Assembly (NCBI GenBank): GCA_028023455.1
Contig: JAQFVV010006231.1
Location: 1,693,478 to 1,757,477, forward strand
Direction of reading: 5' to 3'
From: Epiperipatus broadwayi
Lineage: Eukaryota; Onychophora; Udeonychophora; Euonychophora; Peripatidae
DNA: 64,000 bases
Shown piece after piece: positions 26,040 through 37,343 of this stretch (position 1 is the stretch's first letter; the number at the start of each line of letters is the position of its first letter). Position numbers and translations under genes: made by a program. The notes beneath the pieces are model-generated. The model was not told the DNA's origin, did not search any database, and saw only the letters and a list, made by a program, of their open reading frames with translations.

Positions 26040-27870
26040 CCAAAGTACCATTTTATGTTCATAATTTTTGCCAAGGAAAAGCAGATTAGTAAAATATAGG
26101 AAAAAATATCAGTATTTTAAAAAAAGAAAATATTGGTATTAAAAAGAAAATTCAAGACAGCATTAGAATCAATCCCATGATTTCACATTTTGGAGTCAGA
26201 CATTTTACCATTGCATTATACCAAATATACCATACTGATACAAAATATCAAGCGATAAAATTAATTACTATAAGACTACTGCAAAATTTCTGTAGTTATT
26301 ATGAGGCCATATTTTTTTAATAAGTTTAATTTTAAATAAATGATCAATAGTAATGCCATTTTTTATATAAATTAGGTTGTTTAACTAAAATAATTCAGAA
26401 ATCTAAACATTTTCATTTACCTATAAATTTTGTTAATTATCAGGTCACATAATGCCTATTTGATTTAGCACAATGGTAGAATATACAATACATTTTAAAG
26501 TATATTTTGAGCAATTGTCATAAAATTAAGTAAAAAATAATCCTCTCATATTTAAATAAAAAATATTTACAAACAAAACATGTTTCTAACAATGGGTGAT
26601 TTGGAAATCTAAATATTTTTATTTGCATATAAATTTTATTAGTTATTATGGTAACATGGCAGCCCTCTATTCAGTTTAGTAGAATGCTAAAGTAAATATA
26701 TAATATGTACTATAATATATTTTGAGCATTTGCCACAAGACTAAGTAAAAAAGTAATTCTCTTAGATTTAAATAAAAAATATTTACAGTCAGAATATGTT
26801 TCTAACAATGAAGTGATTCAGAAATCTAAACTTTTTCACTTATGTATAAATTTTATTAATTATCATGGCACCTCTGATAATGAAGTGCCTTTGGGCCTTG
26901 TACAATCTGCACACCTGTACGTGATAGACTTGTTTGATTAATTTATGTGTGCTGGATATTATAATGAGAAAATGTTTGTTAAAGTTGCTAGTATATGCCT
27001 TTGTTCTATTTTTCCTCAAATGATTATTGACCAGCATGGTAAGTAAATGCATATTATGATTGTTAAGATGTGAAACTCTTATAATAATTAGTATAAGTTT
27101 GCTTGAATATAATCATGTTGAATTTGACTGCAGTGATGTTTGAAATATTTGCATACACATCCATGGTTTGTCTTTAATAAGTATGACCAACCACTTTAAT
27201 GTAAAGATCCACTATGGTACGTAAAAGAGAGATACTGAATTTGCCATATAAATAGACACATCAAAACATTAAAAAAGGGCTTATTTGTCAGAAACATCTA
27301 CAATGTATAACTTGTAATAATTATACTATTGGGTTGATAATAAATACAGTATAATATATTTAGTCTAGAGTTTACTCTTTTAACAGTTACAAGATCCATG
27401 GAAACATTATATACAATAGTCAGTGCCTTATTTCAAAGTCTGGTGATTCTCTGTATATCTTCAGAAGTCACTTAAATTTTCTATAGGGATCAGTGTATGG
27501 AACATCTAATGAGGCCTGATTCTATGGGTAACAAGGTAATACTATTTACTAACATCTCCAGTGATTGATGTCGACAGCACCTATAGGTTTCTTTTGTCCA
27601 TTACAATATATATATTTTGTATATCTTACTTTCTCATACATATCTAAAGCCAAATGTCACCTCCATCTACATACAAATTTAGCCAACTGTAAATCCTATT
27701 GCTAAATAAATTTATACATAAACTGTTGTAATAATAAATTTGTTTATATGGTTCCAGTAAACCATTATGCATATTTGAATATATATTATATATAGGTGGA
27801 TCACTTATAGTTTTAAAACAATTATTGATGCTATTGAGTGTGTCAGTTTTAGTGCATGTGTGAAAAGTAA
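26040..27870. other. AT-rich stretch, no gene seen
   Basis: Contains two diverged direct repeats of about 200 bp (around 26390-26580 and 26600-26830, sharing TTAGATTTAAATAAAAAATA or close variants). No coding signal. Confidence 0.45.
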
Positions 27871-27962
27871 TTCAGTTCACAATATTACTGATATATATAT
27901 ATGTAATATACAAATCAATCTATATATATCAAAATACAGTACAATTTATATAAATTATATTC

Positions 27963-28018
27963 TTTTAGAAGTACTTTCGACTATACACTTTGTAGTCTTT
28001 ATCAACTATATAACGTTG
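27963..28018 (-). ncRNA. inverted-arm copy of the PLE hammerhead-like motif
   Basis: This is the mirror copy of the motif at 29128-29185 in the left arm, with the same decayed first box. Confidence 0.4.
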
Positions 28019-28456
28019 AATAATCAAAACGAGACAACCCTTAACAATACCCATAGTTCAATTCAGATTTCCCACAATTCTGTTATCTTAACATTTGATG
28101 ACTGGCAATTCATTAACATTTGACGATTTCTTGAAATCAACATAGCCTCTTTTATTTTACGTTTATTATGACAACGTTCAATTTGAATAATTTTCATATT
28201 TTTATAATCAAATTTAAATCCATATTGACAAGATTTATTATGATCAAATATAACAGATGATGAAGGTTTATTTATATCTGTTCCATATTAATTCTCTTTT
28301 TGAATTCTATTATATAAAAGCATATGTTCTTTTATTCTTTTCTCAAATGTACACTTAGATTCACCAATGTATTGTACGCCGCATCCGCATATCAATCTAT
28401 ATATAATAGAATTTTGATTAAACTTTGAATTTTGAATTTTAGAATTATAAAATTAA

Positions 28457-29084
28457 AAATGTACATTTATTTGTTAATGACTTGTTGAAAATTGGTTATT
28501 ATAAAAATGCAATTGCTAATATTATTAAAGGATTTAAAAGAAATCAACACTATAATAAAATTAAAAATAAAAATATCAAAATGAAATGGATTTCAATGCC
28601 ATTTATATCAGATGAGCAGGTCAAGTTTATTAGGAAAATTTATAATGGTTTGTGTCATATTGCTTTTTTCTCTACAAATAACATAAATAGATTGCTTAAT
28701 AATTCTAAAATTCAAAATTCAAAGTTTAATCAAAATTCTATTATATATAGAATGATATGCGGATGCGGCGTACAATACATTGGTGAATCTAAGTGCACAT
28801 TTGAGAAGAGAATAAAAGAACATAAGCTTTTATATAATAGAATTCAAAAAGAGAATCAATATGGAACAGATGTAAATAAACCTTTATCATCTGTTATATT
28901 TGATCATAAAAAATCTTGTCAATATGGATTTAAATTTGATTATAAAAATATGAAAATTATTCAAATTGAATGTTGTCATAATAAACGTAAAATAAAAGAG
29001 GCTATGTTGATTTCAAGAAATCGTCAAATGTTAATGAATTGCCAGTCATCAAATGTTAAGATAACAGAATTGTGGGAAATCTGA
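28457..29084 (+). CDS. Penelope-like element ORF, C-terminal part with GIY-YIG endonuclease
   Basis: The 5'-truncated ORF product begins after the reverse transcriptase. The first Met is at 28482 (200 codons), but the frame is open from about 28457 (HLFVNDLLKIGYY), so that Met is probably internal to the original protein. Residues about 35-75 (WISMPFISDEQ, then FFSTNNINRLL) resemble the linker after a PLE reverse transcriptase. Residues 87-103 carry the GIY-YIG signature (IIY, CGCGVQYIGES), with Arg110, the EH pair at 113-114 and Glu173 at plausible family positions. PLE GIY-YIG domains nick DNA to prime reverse transcription. Without the RT the copy cannot be autonomous. There is no in-frame stop before 29084. 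Confidence 0.8.
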
Positions 29085-29127
29085 ATTGAACTATGGGTAT
29101 TGTTAAGGGTTGTCTCATTTTGATTAT

Positions 29128-29185
29128 TCAACATTATATAGTTGATAAAGACTACAAAGTGTATAGTCGAAAGTACTTCTAAAAG
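29128..29185 (+). ncRNA. decayed hammerhead-like motif in the PLE flank
   Basis: GTTGATAAAGACTA, a short loop, then TAGTCGAAAGTACTT gives a first box TTGATAA (two changes from CTGATGA), a stem II GACTA/TAGTC, a GAAA box, and a stem III AG/CT with a TA loop. This is the same mini-stem III design as the family II motif. Penelope-like elements are known to carry hammerheads in their terminal repeats. The box changes should abolish cleavage. Confidence 0.45.
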
Positions 29186-29365
29186 AATATAATTTATATA
29201 AATTGTACTGTATTTTGATACATATAGATTGATTTGTATAGATTGATTTGTATATTACATATATTGTGAAACGAATACAGATGTCAAACTTTATTTATTA
29301 CATATATATATATATAAATCGCTATAATAGTAAGAAAATAAAGTCATACATCACATAACTTAACT

Positions 29366-29421
29366 TATGAGTGTGCTAATAGCTCTAAACAAGCTTGCTT
29401 AGAACTATTAGCATGCTCATT
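29366..29421. repeat. hairpin (MITE-like)
   Basis: ATGAGTGTGCTAATAGCTCT and AGAACTATTAGCATGCTCAT form a stem of about 20 bp with few mismatches around a short GC-containing loop. It lies just downstream of the PLE. Confidence 0.6.
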
Positions 29422-29429
29422 ATATTATA

Positions 29430-30940
29430 TAAATTGTTATATTATTAATTAATACACACACACATAAGTAAATATATAAATCAGTTTAATACTGACCACA
29501 ACATAAAATACATATTAAATTATTTTATATTAACTTTAACTTTCAGAGCTTAATGTATCTCTGTTACAAAACGTTCATAAAATTTAAAAGTAAAACTTGA
29601 TTTAATTCTACAATTAAAAGAAAAATATGTTATACTGTATTAAACAGTGACTCAACTGATCTGATTATTCCTTCAACTTATTATTACCATTTTTAATTTA
29701 TTACAGGGTTGTCATATGCCAGTTAAATTCAGTTTCTCTGATCCATAGTCTCTCTTATATATATTACTTCAACAAATTTTCTTTTTCATTTATTTTACAT
29801 GATCTTTTGATAATCTGGAATCCAGTTGAAGATTTCAGTTGTTCATTTAGTAGGTCTTTTCTAAAAACATGTCTAATTCAACTTTATTTTGACATCTTAG
29901 TTCTTATATTAATATCTGTAATGTCTATTTTCTCACCCATGCACATCATTTTTGATCATACTTTCTTGTTCATTTCGACATTCACTCATATTTTGATGAG
30001 TGGTCAGAAGATTATCTTTTTTTTAAATTATGTAACCAGTCTCAGATCCATAAGGAAACACTAGCAAAACATATTTATTAAAAATTTTGCTTTGATAGTA
30101 CATAGGCATATTTCTTTTTAATATTTGTAAGCATTCCACTCAAATTTTCATCTATCAATCTGATTAAGGTTTTAGTTGCTTTCTCTCTCTTTTCAAAAGC
30201 CATTGAACATTATTTTAACATTCAATTTTAGACAGGATCCTTTTTTTTTCTGTCATGTAGCAACTCTTGTGACATTTCCCGAAGCCCTGAAACATTATTT
30301 GCAAAAACAACCACATACTATTCAAAATCTAAATATCTCCATTTATTTATTTTCATTTATCTTCCCCTTTTTTTTTTTGCAAAAAAAAATTTGTAAAAAA
30401 ATTCATAGAAATGAAATCATTCTAGTGCATAGCCAAATAAATATTTTTCAGAATTTAACAAAAATTCTAGATCTATGTCTTGGTGATCTAGACCTGTAAA
30501 AAATCAGTTGTCTTTTCAGTAATCTAAAAATGAAAAGCAAAATGACAACTAATTTTCCATATTTTATCTTAATACTTGAATATGATTTAAGATGCTATAA
30601 CCTTTTTAATCCAGTTTGTTTTTTGTTTGATTTGAGTCTAAAGTTCTCTATAAATGAGTTGGAATAATCTTAGTAAATATATTGTACAGATATATAATTG
30701 ATTTGTCTGCAATTTCTAATATCTTCCTATTCATTTTTCATAAATATCATGTAGACATATAGTCTATAGCTTTGCTGGCAATTTTTCTATCTGTTTCTTT
30801 TAAAATATGTATAATACTTTTCGTTATTTTCTGAAGCTTTTCCATCTTGTATAAATTTACTCATATCTTGACTCTGTATTTAAAATATATGGAATTTCAG
30901 AAGTTGGTATCATAATTGTAGGAGCTACTGTTTTTTTTTC
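29430..30940. other. AT-rich stretch, no gene seen
   Basis: Short plus-strand frames at 29807-30064 and 30176-30499 are F/I/L/K-rich translations of AT-rich DNA, with no domain or splice support. Confidence 0.5.
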
Positions 30941-30961
30941 TTTATTATTATATTGTTCTTT

Positions 30962-32100
30962 AATAGTTTTAACAAGGCTGTAAACCTTAGCAATGAGCGT
31001 CTGAAAAAATCGTCACTAGGGACCTCTGTAGGTCTTTAAAACACATGCTTACGCTATGAAGAAAAGAGAGAATCCCTTCTTTACTTCGACCTACTTTTAT
31101 ATATAAATAGGTGAAGCAGAAGTGTTTTGATCTAAGAGTGTGAAGCTATTAAATACTTCACTAATTAAGCCCACAATTCTTATAATACATTAATACTCGC
31201 GAAATCTTACGATTTACTACGAGTTAATGAAAAGATATTATAGTAAGAAATATATTACGATAATTTAAAGTTGTAATTATAAATTTATTAAACGCTCACT
31301 ATTATTTCAGTAATAGTTTTAACAAGGCTGTAAACCTTAGCAATGAGCGTCTGAAAAAATCGTCACTAGGGACCTCTGTAGGTCTTTAAAACACATGCTT
31401 ACGCTATGAAGAAAAGAGAGAATCCCTTCTTTACTTCGACCTACTTTTATATATAAATAGGTGAAGCAGAAGTGTTTTGATCTAAGAGTGTGAAGCTATT
31501 AAATACTTCACTAATTAAGCCCACAATTCTTATAATACATTAATACTCACGAAATCTTACGATTTACTACGAGTTAATGAAAAGATATTATAGTAAGAAA
31601 TATATTTCTCTCTTTTCTTCATAGCGTAAGCATGTGTTTTAAAGACCTACAGAGGTCCCTAGTGACGATTTTTTCAGACGCTCATTGCTAAGGTTTACAG
31701 CCTTGTTAAAACTATTACTGAAATAATAGTGAGCGTTTAATAAATTTATAATTACAACTTTAAATTATCGTAATATATTTCTTACTATAATATCTTTTCA
31801 TTAACTCGTAGTAAATCGTAAGATTTCGTGAGTATTAATGTATTATAAGAATTGTGGGCTTAATTAGTGAAGTATTTAATAGCTTCACACTCTTAGATCA
31901 AAACACTTCTGCTTCACCTATTTATATATAAAAGTAGGTCGAAGTAAAGAAGGGATTCTCTCTTTTCTTCATAGCGTAAGCATGTGTTTTAAAGACCTAC
32001 AGAGGTCCCTAGTGACGATTTTTTCAGACGCTCATTGCTAAGGTTTACAGCCTTGTTAAAACTATTACTGAAATAATAGTGAGCGTTTAATAAATTTATA
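30962..32100. mobile_element. tandem-plus-inverted array of a 350 bp unit with 15 bp target duplication (family IV)
   Basis: A 350 bp unit starting TAATAGTTTTAACAAGGCTG occurs at 30961 and again at 31311 (second copy cut near 31606). It is followed by inverted copies up to 32100, so the whole is a large palindrome with nearly identical units. The array is flanked by the exact 15-mer ATTATATTGTTCTTT at 30947-30961 and 32101-32115, which reads as a target-site duplication. Each unit has a TATA-like TTTTATATATAAATAGG inside a hairpin (TTCGACCTA / TAGGTGAA) and a second hairpin GACCT/AGGTC. No coding frame and no convincing hammerhead was found. Confidence 0.75.
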
Positions 32101-32197
32101 ATTATATTGTTCTTTGTAAAATTCTTCTACATACTTCATGTTGTTGTTTCTCTGTTTAATAATAATGCTATATTTTCTTTTTATTACTATAATGCCT

Positions 32198-32293
32198 TAC
32201 ATGGTTTGGCACAATAGATGAAGTATCCAACTTGGAATCAAGATGTTCCAGGATCATTTCTGCCACTTATGAAGTCCTGAGAAATAAAGCCAT
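32198..32293 (+). mobile_element. tRNA-derived SINE, copy 1
   Basis: ATGGTTTGGCACAATAGATG (A-box side), a degenerate B-box near 32250, and a tail CCTGAGAAATAAAGCCAT with an AATAAA word. The copy at 44183-44306 has the same order and tail. Confidence 0.6.
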
Positions 32294-32299
32294 ATGCTC

Positions 32300-33925
32300 T
32301 TTTTTTTTATTGCTGTTCATAACTTTATGACTACTAAGATGTTTTATATTTTTGTTCTCTTCTAAATATTTATTCACCATAGTTATATTTTCTTATGTTT
32401 TCACTCAGTTCCTTTTTGTGTAATTTTACAGAGTTGCAAATATTTAGATTTTCCAAACATGCCAATTTGAAATGTTTTCGTATTCTTTTTTTTACCTTAT
32501 TATATTGCTTTGACTTAGTTGAAAATTTACTGATGAATTACTGTATTTTTTTGTAACAGCTATGTGTATAGAAATTTTCTAGTGAGTTATTAGTTACTTA
32601 TTTTCTTATAGATCTCATTTTAGTAAAGTATCTTTTAAAATAATTTTCAAGTTGTTTCAACTTCTAATTTAAATTCATCAGAGTATTGCAGAAGATTAGG
32701 AATATGAAGTTGCTAAAGTGTCTTTTTTCATAGCCTTTTCCCTAGCTTTACATTATTGAGCCATATTATCAGTGAATGATCATTTTATGTGTTGCATCTA
32801 TTAATCACATTGCAGTTTTGGAATATATTTATTTTTGTTAAATAAAATAATTTAAATGTGCTGTATTTTATTTTGATGCTTCTACTTCTGTTTGAATTTT
32901 CTTTAAAAAAAAATTTCAATATATATATATTTCAAATTCTACTTGGCTGTGTGATCTCTTGTTTTGCCCTGGCAGCATAGTACACCCACACTATTTTCAT
33001 CTTTCAATCATTTTTCAATTTTAGTATTAAAATTTCTCATGACAAATTTTAAATTATAGTTTGGTTTGATCAAAAACATCTTTTATATATATATATATGA
33101 AAAAACATCTGAATTATTTTTTGTTTATCACAATAAAAAATTGTTTGAATATAAATCTGTATTATCATCATTTAACATTTTCATTAAAATGTATATTTGA
33201 TTAATTAACACTCTATATGATATATTATTAATCCCATAATGTGGTTTATCTCATTTTATTTATGATTGACACTCCACTTGTGCTTTCTTTTCTTATACTT
33301 TCATAGTAAAGTATGTATTCACTGTTACTCTAATAATATTCTTTTTAATACTAGGTAATTCTTCTAGTTTATGTAGACTTTGTTTATTTTGAAAGTGACT
33401 TACATTTCTGGGTATTTAAAAAGAACATCATCAAATGTCATTCTAGGCCTATAAGTAGATGACTTTTAGAATTTTCAGCTTTCAGTTATCGGGATTGGTA
33501 ACTTTACAGTCTCCACAAAAGGAGAAACAGCTTTCACATGTATATAACCTAAACATTCTGAATTTAAGAAATCCTGTTTGTATCTACTAAGAACTATTAA
33601 GCATCTGAAAAGGAAGACCAAACTCAATGGTAAAAGCCAGTAAACTCGTTATATTGACAGGCTAATTGGTGAACAGATCATCCAAATTCATTCAATGTGT
33701 AAAGTTGTAATGGGAATAACTTAGAGAATGAACATTAGATTAAAAGCATCACTATTACTATACATTTGGAGAAAACAAAATATTAAATATAACAATTCAT
33801 TTTTAATGCTGAGCATTTTTGTCAAAACCAACTGTTATAACGGACAGTCATTTATATTTCTAATTGTTAATTTTTAAGCTGTCTTAATTTCTATTTGTCA
33901 GTATATGCTATTTTGTTTATATCAT
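32300..33925. other. AT-rich stretch, no gene seen
   Basis: No coding or RNA gene signal beyond short microsatellite runs. Confidence 0.5.
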
Positions 33926-34081
33926 ATATTAATTCTAAGGCAGTATATATCTAGCTTGCTTTTGCTGCTGGTTTCATATATTGAAGTAGAGGGATTTGAA
34001 CTCAGCATTTTTCAATCTATTTATCCTCCACTCTATCTCAAGCAACCAATTCACAAGCCCACACACATGCAAAAAAGCTAC

Positions 34082-34140
34082 ATGATCTCCAATATATGTA
34101 TTTTATGCAGAACCAGCACTCATCAATTGGGCCAGATCAT
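34082..34140 (-). ncRNA. hammerhead-like motif, family III (minus copy)
   Basis: On the minus strand CCCAA, TTGATGA, stem II GTGC with a degenerate GCAT partner, AAAA instead of GAAA, then a short stem III and ATTGG. The general order is kept, the core is damaged. Confidence 0.4.
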
Positions 34141-35480
34141 AATCTCCTATACTTATATACAATAATCAGTCTTGGTTTATAATAAGATAGTAATTCCTCA
34201 AACTTTAATGGGCAAGCTTGAATCTTGTCACTCTACCAACTATTTAACCATCTATTTAATTGAAAAATCAACCATGGAACACTCAAAGCCCTTATTGGAT
34301 TTGATATTGTAGTCATATTACTCATGTAGACATTACATAAATCGCACCCCTCATTATTAGACAATTAAGCTGTTATTGAATTTAATATTGTAGTCATACC
34401 CATGTAGACATTACATCACTATAACCCCTCTAATTATCAGACCATTACGTATGCATATATATTAATAGGAGAGGGATGGGCTTAACTTATACTAAGATGT
34501 AATCTATTTTCCAAGCAATATGTAATTCTAAGGCAGTATATAAAGTGCTTATACAGAATGGTTTTTAAATATAAGTAGAGAGATTATGAACTTAGGATTT
34601 TTCAGTGTATTTGGCTTCCAGTGCTTGGTTTATAATAAGATAGTAATTCCTCAAACTTTAATGGACAAGCTTGAATCTTCTTACTCTACCAACTATCCAA
34701 TCATCCATTTCATTGAAAAATCAATCATAGAATGCTTAAAGCTGTTATTGAATTTAATATTGTAGTCATACCCATGTAGACATTACATCAATATAACCCC
34801 TCTAATTATCAGACCATTACGTATGCATATATATTAATAGGAAAGGGATGGGCTGAATTTATACTAAGATGTAATCTATTTCCCAAGCAATATGTAATTC
34901 TAAGGCAGTATATAAAGTGCTTAAACAGAATGTTTCTTATATGTAAGTAGAGAGATTATGAACTTAGGATTTTTCAGTATATTTGGCTTACAATCCATCT
35001 CAAGCAACCAATGCTGGTTCTGCACAAAATATATGTATTGTGGATGATATATCTTTTTTGCATGTGTGTGGCCATGTGCATTGGTTGTTTGGGATGGAAT
35101 GGAAGATGAATAGGCTGAACAATCTTGAGTTCAAGTTCACATTCCTCTATTTACATATATGAAACATTCTTCAAGTTACATTCTGCCTTAGAATTACATA
35201 TTGCTTGGGAAATAGATTGCATCTTAGTATAAATTCAGCCCATCCCTTTCCTATTAATATAGGTCTGATAATTAGAGGGGTTATATTGATGTAATGTCTA
35301 CATGGGTATGACTACAATATTAAATTCAATAACAGATTTAAGCATTCTATGATTAATTTTTCAATGAAATGGATGATTGAATAGTAGGAAGGGTGAGAAG
35401 ATTGAAGTCTTTTCATTAAAGTTTGAGGAATTGCTATCTTAATATAAACCAAGCACTGATTGTATATATGTATGAGAGAT

Positions 35481-35545
35481 TATGATCTGTACCAATTGAT
35501 GAGTGCTGGTTCTGCACAAAATATGTACATTGGGGATTTGTATCT
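35481..35545 (+). ncRNA. hammerhead-like motif, family III (plus copy)
   Basis: CCAA pairs with the downstream TTGG (stem I). Then TTGATGA (35496-35502), a perfect stem II GTGC/GCAC (35503-35506 with 35514-35517), and AAAA where GAAA is expected. Core changes make activity unlikely. Confidence 0.45.
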
Positions 35546-35613
35546 TTCACATGTGTGTGATCAAGTGTATTGGTTGCTTGAGATAGAGTTGAGGACAAAT
35601 AAACTAAAAAATC

Positions 35614-35628
35614 CTGAATTCAAATCCC
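35614..35628 (+). promoter_or_regulatory. Pol III B-box-like segment in a family III unit
   Basis: GAATTCAAATCCC resembles the B-box (GGTTCGANTCC), with GAGATAGAGT upstream as a possible A-box. Equivalent segments sit at about 33991-34004 (minus) and 35127-35139 (plus). This gives the units a SINE-like, tRNA-related portion. Confidence 0.4.
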
Positions 35629-36179
35629 TCTACTTACATTCATATATTAATATTTATAATGAATCCATATTATTTATTTGAAATTAAACTATTAATTCTA
35701 TTAGTACTGAAAATTGTTAGCAAAATGGGAGAAATTTCTGAATGCTTTATATGAAAAAATTGTTATAATTTGTTCAGTTGTATTATGGGTGTTGTTTATT
35801 TTAGTTAATAAGTTGATTAATTTTAAAAGGATAAATAAATAAATACGCAATGCCAAAATTTCCAGAATTTAATCGATCATTGAACTTTAGGCTATAGAGT
35901 CTGGCATTCTATAACTATACTAAATCGCTAAACATCACATGATCATCATTTTTTATGCTAGCACATTACTGTTATTAAAACAGGCAAAACTAAAAATAAT
36001 AATTTAAAAAAATTTTTTTTCGTATAATTTTTTTTTTTATATTTTCAACATTTTTTTTTGTGTTATAAAAAAAAATTGTCACATTAATTCTCCATACTAG
36101 TAGTGCCACTCAGTGCCAACCAGAGTAATCAATGGATGCCAGAATGCTTAATCATAAAATCCCTATCTAGTGCCTACTC

Positions 36180-36238
36180 ATTCAATATCACCAGACTAGT
36201 TTCTGTCTTGTGGCCTTCGTCAGTGAGGAGCTTTGGAT
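36180..36238 (-). ncRNA. hammerhead-like motif, family II (inverted copy)
   Basis: The minus strand has the CTGACGA box, the GAAA box and stem III/cleavage words as in the other copies. Stem II is weakened (GGC opposite GAC) and stem I has one change (TGGTGA). Confidence 0.45.
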
Positions 36239-36550
36239 CTGAGAACACTGCACCTAGATCTTATGATCTAATGTGACCCTCCAGCAGCACCTTTTATCTC
36301 TACTTGACTATAAAATTTATGAGAATAAAATTGAAAACAATAATATTTTCAATATAAGCTCAATAGCTTATATAGGCATATGGGTCTGAACCCAGTTCAG
36401 TATCCATACATTTTGGTGTCTTTGTCTCTTTAACAACCATATCCACCACTATCCTATTAGGCAGGATTGGTGTTAAACCACTAAACATCACATGATCTCC
36501 ATTTCTTATGCTAGCACATCACTGTTATTAAGAACAGGCAAAACTCTCAT

Positions 36551-36609
36551 ATCCAAAGCTCCTCACTGACAAAAGCCACAAGGCAGAAACTAGTCTGGGG
36601 ATACTGGAT
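36551..36609 (+). ncRNA. hammerhead-like motif, family II (first tandem unit, decayed)
   Basis: Same order as the copy at 37.0 kb, but the first box reads CTGACAA and stem II is altered, so it should be inactive. Confidence 0.45.
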
Positions 36610-36998
36610 GAGTAGGCACTAGATAAGGATTTTATGCATAGCTTCTGGCATCCATTGATTACTCTGGTTGGCACTGAGTGGCACTAGTGTATGGAAAGTT
36701 TTGCCTGTTTTAATAACAGTAATGGGCTAGCATAAGAAATGATGATCATGTGATGTTTAGTGGTTTAACACCAATTCTGCCTAATAGGATAGTGGTGGCC
36801 ATAGTTGTTAAAGAGCCAAAGACACCAAAATGTATGGGTACTGAACTGGGTTCAGAGCCATATGACTATATAAGCTATTGAGCTTAGATTAAAAATATCA
36901 TTGTGTTTTCAATTTTATAGTTTTGTAGTTAAGTAGAGATAAAAGGTGGCTGCTGGAGGGTTGCATTAGATCCTAAGATCTAGGTGCAGTGCTCTCAG

Positions 36999-37057
36999 AT
37001 CCAAAGCTCCTCACTGACGAAGGCCACAAGCCAGAAACTAGTCTGGGGATATTGGAT
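36999..37057 (+). ncRNA. hammerhead-like motif, family II (best copy)
   Basis: Stem I is ATCCAA/TTGGAT (6 bp), an internal loop AGC/TA, then TCCTCA/TGGGGA (6 bp with one G-U). The box CTGACGA is at 37014-37020. Stem II is GGC/GCC with a CACAA loop, GAAA at 37034-37037, a two-pair stem III with a TA loop, and cleavage expected after C37043. An internal loop in stem I opposite a terminal loop in stem II is what fast natural hammerheads use for tertiary contacts. The A-A opposition at the base of stem II is atypical. Confidence 0.55.
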
Positions 37058-37343
37058 GAGTAGGTACCAGATAGGGATTTTATGCATAAGCCTTCTGGCA
37101 TCCATTAATTACTCTGGTTGGCACTGAGTGGCACTACTGTATGGAGAGTTTTGCCTGTTTTATACTAAATCACATAGAGCATTTCAAATAATAATTTAAA
37201 ATATATTTATTCCGATTAATATTTTTCTTAAGTATATATGCACAATTGTATGTATAGTAATAGAAAATAGTCATACAATTAATCAAAACTTTAAGTAATA
37301 CTATAATAATAAATTTGATTTTATTTAGATAGTATGTCCATCT

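Larger units (their letters stand above)
27876..29270 (+). mobile_element. Penelope-like element with inverted terminal partial copy
   Basis: The 3' half of a Penelope-like element (28457-29270, plus strand) is preceded by an inverted, near-identical partial copy (27876-28448). Arms of about 570 bp therefore face each other around a spacer of about 250 bp. The arms share the end of the GIY-YIG ORF and its 3' flank and end in TTCACAATAT and ATATTGTGAA. A 5' inverted partial copy is a known arrangement of Penelope-like retroelements. The near identity of the arms points to a fairly recent insertion. No convincing target duplication was seen. Confidence 0.8.
33931..35690. mobile_element. palindromic array of repeat family III
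   Basis: Minus-oriented units (33931 to about 35005) are followed by plus-oriented units (about 35010-35690). Diagnostic words are AGTGCTGGTTCTGCACAAAA, GAGTTCAAATCC, TTCTAAGGCAGTATATA and CATGTAGACATTACATCA. Motif-to-motif spacing in the plus part is roughly 0.5 kb. Units carry a hammerhead-like motif and, about 120 bp further, a Pol III A/B-box-like segment. A second array of the same family lies at 38.76-40.37 kb. No coding frames. Confidence 0.75.
35927..37160. mobile_element. family II array: inverted unit plus tandem dimer, 11 bp target duplication
   Basis: Minus-oriented sequence (35927-36548, split by an A/T-rich stretch at about 35993-36088) is followed by two plus-oriented units. 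The predicted ribozyme cleavage points of the plus units, after 36595 and after 37043, are 448 bp apart. The array is bracketed by TATACTAAATC at 35916-35926 and at 37161-37171, an apparent 11 bp target-site duplication. Units have no ORF. Tandem monomers each with a hammerhead are the layout of retrozymes and PLE pseudo-LTRs. Confidence 0.75.

Noticed and set aside
29807-30499. Two plus-strand frames rich in F, I, L, S
   Set aside because: Typical translations of AT-rich DNA, no motif or splice signals.
31000-32100. Hammerhead in the 350 bp family IV unit
   Set aside because: A GAAA box with a possible stem III (near 31200) is present, but no CTGANGA box or stem II precedes it.
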